Assembly (NCBI GenBank): GCA_031273585.1
Contig: JAISRP010000260.1
Coordinates: 1 to 5,209 of the forward strand
DNA length: 5,209 bases
From: Synergistaceae bacterium
Lineage (GTDB): Bacteria > Synergistota > Synergistia > Synergistales > Synergistaceae
Reading direction: 5' to 3'
The notes beneath the pieces are model-generated. The model made no database searches, was not told where the DNA came from, and worked only from the letters and a program-made list of their open reading frames with translations. Numbering within the stretch: the first letter of the stretch is position 1; the number at the start of each line of letters is the position of its first letter. This document shows positions 1-5,209 of the stretch, piece by piece. The position numbers and the translations under genes are program-made.

Positions 1-114
1 GCGCGCGACACGTTCCACGCCGCGATAGCCTCGGGCAGGAGTCAGGATGACGTGGACGAGGATGCGCTCTCCGCGTTCAAGGACATGAGAAACCGCGGCC
101 TCTTCTCCCAGTGA
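1..114 (+). CDS. C-terminal end of an unrecognised protein (5' end outside window)
   Basis: Frame 1 is open from the first base to a TGA at 112-114, giving the last 37 residues of a protein that starts before the window. The other two plus frames are closed within the first 50 bases. Coding is supported by strong third-position bias: 32 of 37 sense codons end in G or C. The complementary minus frame is also open but shows a weaker bias. The peptide is hydrophilic, with an acidic middle (QDDVDEDALSAF) and a basic end (RNRGLFSQ). No membrane segment or catalytic motif is visible. I do not recognise the family and assign no function. The gene converges on addA with 9 bases between the stop codons, so it is not part of the addBA operon. 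Confidence 0.7.
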   Translation, partial: ARDTFHAAIASGRSQDDVDEDALSAFKDMRNRGLFSQ

Positions 115-123
115 ACCGCCATT
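115..123. other. 9-bp convergent intergenic gap without visible terminator
   Basis: This is the whole space between the plus-strand stop (TGA, 112-114) and the addA stop (TAA, read on the minus strand at 126-124). A short AT-rich patch (121-136) covers the end of addA. I found no GC-rich hairpin followed by a T-run on either strand here, so any termination must rely on signals inside the opposing gene or on Rho. Confidence 0.7.
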
Positions 124-3100
124 TTAAATTGCTATAAAGTCCTCGCACGACGAGCGAAACGGGCAGATGCCGCACCTATCTCTGCGCGGCTGGAAGTGCC
201 CCCCGGCGGCCGTCCTGGCTGATTCCTCCACCTCACTGGACAGCGCCTCCCAGTCGCGGGTCACGAACGCCCCGTGCGAGGCGCCGCTCACCCCGGGCCT
301 CAGGTAAATCAGCCCCGCGTCGATCTCGAGCTCCGGGCGCAGGAGATGGCACGCGAGCGAGTAGAAGCGCACCTGCTCGACGTACAGCTCTGACGGGGCG
401 CTCTCCTCTGGCGTGATCTTCCAGTCGCGGACGTGTCCGCGGCCCGAGCTCTCCCAGTACAGGTCGATGCTGCCGACGAGGCAGACATCGCCGAGCCTCG
501 CCGAGAACGGCGTCTCCTGACGCAGCAGACCCCTCGACTTGAGAAATCTCAGCTCACGGCACTCCTCGGTCGCGGCAAAATCCTCGAGCCACGAACGAAG
601 CGCCGCCCTGTCCCCGGCCGAGCCGTACGCGCGCCTCAAAAACCGCGGGACGGACATGAGGGCTCGCTCCCGAGCGGCGGGATTCAACTCGTCCTCCGCC
701 GGCAGATGACCCGCCAGGGTTGACGGATCGAGGTCCCAGCGCGTCAGCACCCAGTGAGCCAGGGAGCCCAGGTCCGCGCCGCCGAGGCCGCCTCCCGCGG
801 ACGTCTCCCACTTCATGCCCCACCCCTGCCGGTACCTCCTCCTGTAGGCGACCGGGCACCACGACAGCAGAGAGTGGCCCGACGCGGAGAACCTGGCGAG
901 GGCCGGCCGCGGGACTGACGCCCAGGGCCCCCTCCCTCGAAGCTCAGCCTCGCGGGGCTTCTCGGGGAACGCGATGCCGCGTCCCCTCGGGACTTTGGGC
1001 GTCGCGGTCCCTATCTCATTAGGATCGCTGAAGACCGTCACCTTGAACCCGGCATCGCCGCCCGACGCCATGATCCTTCCGATCCAATCAGGGGCGCCCT
1101 CAGTATCGCCGTCCGATATTCCGCAGCAGACGAGGCGGTCCTGAGCCCTAGTCATCGCCACGTACATGAGGCGCTCATCCTCGCGCCGCTCCTCCGTGCT
1201 CTCTATGAAGTCGTGCCACTTCGACGTCGCCGATTTTTCGGGCACGCCGCGCGGCTCGCCCGATTCGTCAAAATCGGGGACGTTCGACGGAACCAGCCCC
1301 AGATTGCGCGAGACGCAGGCCGAGCGCCTGCGCCCGCCCGTCCCGGACATGGACCCTTCGCAGACTATGACGACGACCGGGAACTCGAGCCCCTTCGAGG
1401 CGTGGACGGTCATGACCCTGACGGCATCCCTGCCGTCTGGGATGGGGTCCGGCTCCTCGGTCGGGGCAGCGCCGCGCATCGACCTGCCGAGGTAGTCCGC
1501 GCAGGCCGGAAGGCTGCGCCCCATCGACGCCTCGTACTCGCGGGCGATCTCGACGCACCTTCTCAGGTTGGCAAGCACCCTGGGGCGCAGTGAAACGCCA
1601 TACGAATCGAGCCACGAGCGATCCTCCAGCAGCGTCAGGAGCGCCCTGGCCGGCCCCGCGAGCACGGCTTCCCTCCGCAGCCTGGACAGGCGCGAGGCCT
1701 GGGATGGGTACGTCTCCCCGAACAGGCCCGCCATATCCACGCCAGCGCCCCTGGCCTCGGCCGCTATGGCAAGACCGGCCCCGGGGGACATCCGCGAGAA
1801 CGGGGACTCCAGCCAGCAGGTCAACGCGAAGTCGTCGCCGGGTCTGTCGAGCAGGCGGAGCAGGTTTACGACGTCCTGAACCTCCCCCCTGCCGAAGTAG
1901 CCCATGCTGCGCCCGAAGACGACGGGAATCCCCGCCTCGCCGAAGGCCTCCTCTATCGGCTGATACGAGGTCCTCGCGGGAACTAGCACCGCTATGTCGT
2001 TCCACGAGGTCCTCCTGAATGCGCACGACCCCCTGTCCCACACGAGCTCATCGGGCGAGATGCTGCACGAACCGGCCATCGAGAGGAGCCGCCGGGCGAT
2101 CCCGTCCGCCAGCATCCTCCTCCTGACCGGGGCCGGGGCAACATCTCCGTCATCTCCCGTTCCCGACTCCAGCAGCAGGATTTCGAGCGGAAGCTCGGGC
2201 GCGTCAGGTCCGTTGCGCTCCTCCCACCAGGGGGCGTCCGCCGGGGGACGCAGCGGTTCGTAGGCGAGGCGCGGGCCGTCCGACTCCATGACGCCGCGGC
2301 TCCACACGCCGCCGAATACCCTGTTTATCCCCTCCATCAGCCTTCCGCTCATCCGGTAACTGCACGAGAGAGGAATGTGAACGTCCGGGCTGCCCGGCGA
2401 CCCGGATCCTGTTATGTAATCCGCAAGAAGCTCGGGCTTCGCGTGCCTGAACCTGTATATGGACTGCTTGATGTCGCCGACGATGAAGAGAGTCCGGGAT
2501 GCCTCGGCGCCGGACGCCATCCAGGAATCCCGGAGGGCCCTGATCATGCCATCCTGAAGCCCGTCCGTGTCCTGAAACTCGTCGACCATTATGTGTCTGA
2601 AGCGGAGGGCATAGGACCGGTCCCTCTGGATCGCGCTCCCCGCGTATCGCACGAGGTCGGGGTAGGAGAGCAGGCCGGATTCCGACCTGGCCGCGTTCCA
2701 GCACTCCCACCCGAGGGACGCCACGCCGGCCAGCACCTCCCTCGCCCTGGCCTCGGCGATGCCGTAGGGGGGGGTGCGGAGGAGCGTGGCGGTTATGTCC
2801 GCCGTGTCCCTCATTCCGTCGCGCCACGCGGACAGGTCTAAGCCGCTCTCCGAGGCGAGAATTTTTCTGAGTCCGGAGCTGCCGCTCAGGTTAGAGAGGG
2901 GGCCGTACATGAGGTCCAGCAGGAAGTCCCTGGCGGCCTCCGGCGTCCTGTCGGCGACGCTCCACTTTTCGCGGAGGTTCCTCATAGCCGAGGCGAACTT
3001 GCCGCCCCCCCTGCCCAAGTAGTCCGACATTGCAGGGAAGAGGCGGTCGTACCACAGGTCCCACGCGTCCAGCCATTCGCCCTCGAGGCGCGACGAGATG

Positions 3101-3783
3101 CGCCTCCTTATGTCCTCCTCGGCCTCAAGGTCGACCGGCCTGATGTCGGACGGACTCATGTTCCTGCTGCCGAAGACCTCGCCGGATTCCTCCGCGATGA
3201 TCGCCAAGGTTCCCGCCCCGAAGAAGTTCAAGTAAGACGCGAACGACCTGTCGCCCAGCAAATCCCGGGCGAACCCCCGCCACTCCTCTGAGAGCCCCGC
3301 GGCTATGCGGCTCTCCGACATCGTCTCCAGGTTCCACCTGAAATCGCGCCAAAATTCACGCATGAAGGGCTCTGAGACTATGGAGGCGGCCGGATCGACG
3401 TCGAGCTCGAGCCCCGATTCGCGGATCACCCGCAGCGCAAAGGAGTGTATGGTCGATATATACGCCTCGTCGATGCGATCTACGGCGTCCCTCAGATGAT
3501 CGGATGGTGTTGACCGGCACCAGTCCCTGAGCGTCCGGGCGATGCGCTCCCTCATCTCCTCGGCGGCGAGTTTGGTGAAGGTGAGGGTCAGGATCTGATC
3601 GACGCGGCACTCGGGATCGCTCGCCAGAAGCCATGCAAATCTCCTTGCCAGCGTGTGGGTTTTGCCGGTCCCAGCCCCAGCGCTCACCACTGTCACAGGG
3701 GCCCGTGAGAGGATGGCCTCCCTCTGCTCCGGCCTGGCGTCGGAAATTAGGCGGAGCAGGGCCTCATTCGGCAGCCCCGTCAT
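124..3783 (-). CDS. addA: AddA-like ATP-dependent helicase/nuclease subunit A (UvrD/RecB family)
   Basis: This 1219-residue protein is the motor and nuclease subunit of an AddAB-type enzyme that resects double-strand breaks for RecA-dependent repair. Visible superfamily 1A motifs, in order: Q motif near Q20 (RPEQREAI); Walker A SAGAGTGKT at 34-42 with K41; motif Ia LTLTFTKLAAEEM (65-77); TIHSF (111-115); motif II VDEFQDTD with D401/E402; motif III VGDIKQSIYRFR (435-446); motif IV SCSYR ending at R477; motif V TVHASKGLEFP (792-802); motif VI YVAMTRA with R879. The last 250 or so residues are a RecB-type PD-(D/E)XK nuclease: H1010 in GSLAH, D1107 in GSIDL, D1120 and K1122 in RDWK, and the QxxxY motif Q1137/Y1141. 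C976 and the terminal C1204-x2-C1207-x5-C1213 look like 4Fe-4S ligands, which is unusual for AddA. Length matches the family (Bacillus AddA is about 1230 residues). The ATG at 3783 is chosen because GGAGGAGG lies 6 bases upstream and the Q motif follows closely. A longer frame from 3909 adds only 42 low-complexity residues that overlap the upstream gene. All catalytic residues are present. A RecB-like paralogue is the main alternative, but the AddB-like partner argues for AddA. Confidence 0.93.
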   Translation of the reverse strand: MTGLPNEALLRLISDARPEQREAILSRAPVTVVSAGAGTGKTHTLARRFAWLLASDPECRVDQILTLTFTKLAAEEMRERIARTLRDWCRSTPSDHLRDAVDRIDEAYISTIHSFALRVIRESGLELDVDPAASIVSEPFMREFWRDFRWNLETMSESRIAAGLSEEWRGFARDLLGDRSFASYLNFFGAGTLAIIAEESGEVFGSRNMSPSDIRPVDLEAEEDIRRRISSRLEGEWLDAWDLWYDRLFPAMSDYLGRGGGKFASAMRNLREKWSVADRTPEAARDFLLDLMYGPLSNLSGSSGLRKILASESGLDLSAWRDGMRDTADITATLLRTPPYGIAEARAREVLAGVASLGWECWNAARSESGLLSYPDLVRYAGSAIQRDRSYALRFRHIMVDEFQDTDGLQDGMIRALRDSWMASGAEASRTLFIVGDIKQSIYRFRHAKPELLADYITGSGSPGSPDVHIPLSCSYRMSGRLMEGINRVFGGVWSRGVMESDGPRLAYEPLRPPADAPWWEERNGPDAPELPLEILLLESGTGDDGDVAPAPVRRRMLADGIARRLLSMAGSCSISPDELVWDRGSCAFRRTSWNDIAVLVPARTSYQPIEEAFGEAGIPVVFGRSMGYFGRGEVQDVVNLLRLLDRPGDDFALTCWLESPFSRMSPGAGLAIAAEARGAGVDMAGLFGETYPSQASRLSRLRREAVLAGPARALLTLLEDRSWLDSYGVSLRPRVLANLRRCVEIAREYEASMGRSLPACADYLGRSMRGAAPTEEPDPIPDGRDAVRVMTVHASKGLEFPVVVIVCEGSMSGTGGRRRSACVSRNLGLVPSNVPDFDESGEPRGVPEKSATSKWHDFIESTEERREDERLMYVAMTRAQDRLVCCGISDGDTEGAPDWIGRIMASGGDAGFKVTVFSDPNEIGTATPKVPRGRGIAFPEKPREAELRGRGPWASVPRPALARFSASGHSLLSWCPVAYRRRYRQGWGMKWETSAGGGLGGADLGSLAHWVLTRWDLDPSTLAGHLPAEDELNPAARERALMSVPRFLRRAYGSAGDRAALRSWLEDFAATEECRELRFLKSRGLLRQETPFSARLGDVCLVGSIDLYWESSGRGHVRDWKITPEESAPSELYVEQVRFYSLACHLLRPELEIDAGLIYLRPGVSGASHGAFVTRDWEALSSEVEESARTAAGGHFQPRRDRCGICPFRSSCEDFIAI
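2767..2774. repeat. Homopolymer run of eight G (C on the coding strand) inside addA
   Basis: Eight consecutive G on the plus strand, read as ACC CCC CCC TAC (Thr-Pro-Pro-Tyr, around residues 337-340) in addA. It lies between motif Ia and motif II. The reading frame is intact here; a one-base slip would truncate AddA before motif II. A second, shorter run (seven C, 3005-3011) lies further upstream in the same gene. Confidence 0.6.
3764..3783 (-). other. 20-bp addB/addA coding overlap (translational coupling)
   Basis: The addA ATG (3783-3781) lies upstream of the addB-like TGA (3766-3764), so 20 bases are read in two frames: as DDGAAE-stop for the upstream protein and as MTGLPNE for AddA. This arrangement usually couples translation and keeps subunit amounts matched in a heterodimer. 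Confidence 0.85.
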
Positions 3784-5209
3784 CCGAATCCTCCTCCCCG
3801 ACTGCCGAGCCGAACCTCGCGGACCTGCGGCAGGCGGACTGATATGCGCAGGCGCGGCAGGATTTGGAGTCATATCTCGCCGGGAACTCCCCCGCTGCCA
3901 AGGCCGCATCCATCTCGTTCATGACTCCGACGGCCCGCTCGACCGCGTCCTCCAGGTCGAACCCCTTAGCCCTGCCGCTCCCCCTGTAGGCATACTCCAG
4001 CTCAGGCGACCACCCGCCGCGCAGCCTGGAATCTGCATGACCTATGTAACAGAAGCCCCCGACCGGAACATCCTCCGCGCCCTCCTCGCGTGCGCTCCTC
4101 ATCATGGCGGCGTACGACGCAAGCTGAACGCTGTCCAGATATCCGCCGCTCGCCCCCAATTTGTAATCCACTATGACGGCTGAGATGCCGGACGGCGTAC
4201 TCCATACGTCCACCCGGTCCGCCCTCCCGGAGAACGACGTGTTCGCGAGCGAGTACCGGGGCAGGGAATATTCCAGCCTGGTGTCGACTCTGACCAGGCC
4301 GGCCTCGGCCGCCCGCGCCTCGACGCCGTCCTGCAGCAGGGCCGCGTTCAGCATGACGGACCGCAGCCCCGCCATTGGGGCAGCGAACCTCGGGTCGCCA
4401 AGCGACGGATTGCGCGCAGACAGCCTCGATAACGATGAATCCCACCCGGCAAGAAGGGTGGCGTGTATCGTCCGGCGTTCCCCCGAATCGCCGGATGCCG
4501 CGTATCTACTCCATACGTCCTGCCACACGGAGTGCATCACATCTCCCTGAAGGACCCTGCCGAACAGCCCCGACTCGTCCGAGGGCGTTCCGATGTCCGC
4601 TACATGCCGGCACCAGTACAGGAAGGGACAGCTCCTCCAGTCGTCGATATTTCCAGCGGAGACCGGTATTCTCCCCTCCGCGTCGCGCCGCGTCCACTCC
4701 GGCGCGACGCGCGCCGAGCGAGGCGCGCCCCTGTCCTGCACGCGCGTGGAGTCCTGTCCGGCGTCATGGGGGATGAGATCTTCCGCTCCCATCTCAGCCG
4801 GGCCGATAATGGTCCACCCCGAATCCTCATCCTGGAGGAGAGACGACAGGAACGGCGGGTCGCCCTGCGGCCTCCCGCCCGAGTCCGATGCGGAGCGGAC
4901 GATCAGGGTCACGGCGTCGCCGACGGCGAGCAGCCTTCTGAACAGCGCCTCGCTCTGCTCCCTCTTCTCGTGCGCGGTGGGCAGGTGCGAGGCGTCCCCC
5001 GCCTCCCTGTTGACGCCCTCCCTGACCTCGGAGCCCAGGAGCGGCTGCTCTGGGGCCGTTCCGGAAAATCTCGTCCTGTCGACGTCCGTCATGATCCAGA
5101 TCCTGTGGCACTCCAGCACAGGCGGGGGTGAGTCGTACAGGACCACCACGCCGGACTGAGGCTGCGGAAGGGCAGTGCCGGCCCCCTTAGCCCAGTCGGC
5201 CAGGTAGTC
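3764..5209 (-). CDS. addB: AddB-like helicase/nuclease subunit B, C-terminal part (5' end outside window)
   Basis: The frame is open from the window edge to a TGA at 3766-3764, so 481 C-terminal residues of a larger protein are visible (AddB proteins are typically about 1000 residues or more). A GTG at 5149 is internal, because the reading frame continues upstream in family-like sequence. Residues 20-120 resemble the second helicase-like domain of AddB (RIWIMTDVD, then PLLGSEVRE). The motif V and VI positions lack TxHxxKG and the TRA arginine, so no active motor is expected here. From about residue 185 there is a PDDEXK_1/RecB-type nuclease: H226 in GDVMH, D331 in GRADRVDV, D348 and K350 in VDYK, and Q362/Y366 in QLASY. 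C194 and C451-x2-C454-x5-C460 match the 4Fe-4S frame known from AddB and Cas4 nucleases. The protein ends in an acidic tail (GEEDSDDGAAE). In AddAB this subunit contributes the second nuclease and, in known cases, Chi recognition; whether Chi reading occurs here cannot be judged without the N-terminus. It is the promoter-proximal gene of an operon with addA. Confidence 0.87.
   Translation of the reverse strand, partial: DYLADWAKGAGTALPQPQSGVVVLYDSPPPVLECHRIWIMTDVDRTRFSGTAPEQPLLGSEVREGVNREAGDASHLPTAHEKREQSEALFRRLLAVGDAVTLIVRSASDSGGRPQGDPPFLSSLLQDEDSGWTIIGPAEMGAEDLIPHDAGQDSTRVQDRGAPRSARVAPEWTRRDAEGRIPVSAGNIDDWRSCPFLYWCRHVADIGTPSDESGLFGRVLQGDVMHSVWQDVWSRYAASGDSGERRTIHATLLAGWDSSLSRLSARNPSLGDPRFAAPMAGLRSVMLNAALLQDGVEARAAEAGLVRVDTRLEYSLPRYSLANTSFSGRADRVDVWSTPSGISAVIVDYKLGASGGYLDSVQLASYAAMMRSAREEGAEDVPVGGFCYIGHADSRLRGGWSPELEYAYRGSGRAKGFDLEDAVERAVGVMNEMDAALAAGEFPARYDSKSCRACAYQSACRRSARFGSAVGEEDSDDGAAE
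3790..3797 (-). promoter_or_regulatory. Strong Shine-Dalgarno for addA
   Basis: On the minus strand the sequence reads GGAGGAGG-ATTCGG-ATG, a near-perfect ribosome binding site with a 6-base spacer. It decides the addA start at 3783. The same bases encode part of the acidic tail (Glu-Glu-Asp) of the upstream AddB-like protein. Confidence 0.85.

Noticed and set aside
115..136. AT-rich patch near the addA stop as a bidirectional terminator
   Set aside because: Only a short TTTAAA palindrome is present, with no GC-rich stem or T-run.
1268..2041. Minus-strand open frame of 257 codons within addA in another frame
   Set aside because: Arg/Gly-rich shadow frame. The addA frame here encodes clear conserved sequence, including motif V at residues 792-802 (about 1378-1410), and runs uninterrupted.
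3784..3909. Longer AddA start at 3909 giving 42 extra N-terminal residues
   Set aside because: The extension is Pro/Arg/Ser/Gly-rich, lies entirely in the coding sequence of the AddB-like Fe-S region, and lacks family similarity. The ATG at 3783 has a strong Shine-Dalgarno and sits at the normal distance from the Q motif.
4463..5131. Long plus-strand open frame (222 codons) opposite the AddB-like gene
   Set aside because: Its product is Arg/Pro-rich low complexity and is explained as the complement of GC-rich codons in a well-supported gene.
3764..5149. Treating the upstream gene as a complete 461-residue protein starting at GTG 5149
   Set aside because: The frame stays open to the window edge, and the residues around 5149 fall inside the helicase-like domain, so the real start lies outside the window.
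124..5209. Two-motor AdnAB-type enzyme or a phage-defence helicase-nuclease pair
   Set aside because: The upstream subunit lacks helicase motifs V and VI, which fits AddB. No defence genes, integrases or other accessory features are visible nearby.

Overview
The window holds three genes packed almost without gaps. They come from a GC-rich bacterium, with G or C at most third codon positions. Arginine is often encoded by AGG and isoleucine sometimes by ATA, which is less usual in GC-rich proteobacteria or actinobacteria. This would fit a group such as Synergistota, but that is a guess from codon style only.

Layout: bases 1-114 are the last 37 codons of an unrecognised plus-strand gene. After 9 bases it meets, tail to tail, a minus-strand operon that fills the rest. 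Reading in the direction of transcription (right to left), the operon has an AddB-like subunit (3764-5209, 5' end outside the window) followed by the AddA-like helicase-nuclease (124-3783). The two overlap by 20 bases, and the addA Shine-Dalgarno lies inside the last codons of the addB-like gene.

Function: together the two proteins should form an AddAB-type (RecBCD-like) enzyme. Such enzymes load on double-strand DNA ends, unwind and degrade them, and leave 3' single strands for RecA. AddA carries a complete set of superfamily 1A helicase motifs and a RecB-type PD-(D/E)XK nuclease. The AddB-like protein shows a degenerate, probably inactive helicase domain and a second intact nuclease. Its nuclease is framed by four cysteines of the type that bind a 4Fe-4S cluster.

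The most notable point is that the AddA-like subunit carries the same four-cysteine frame, which the classical Bacillus AddA lacks. I see no RNA genes, mobile elements, CRISPR arrays or clear terminators. No previously undescribed system is evident; this is a housekeeping recombination-repair locus with a few unusual details.
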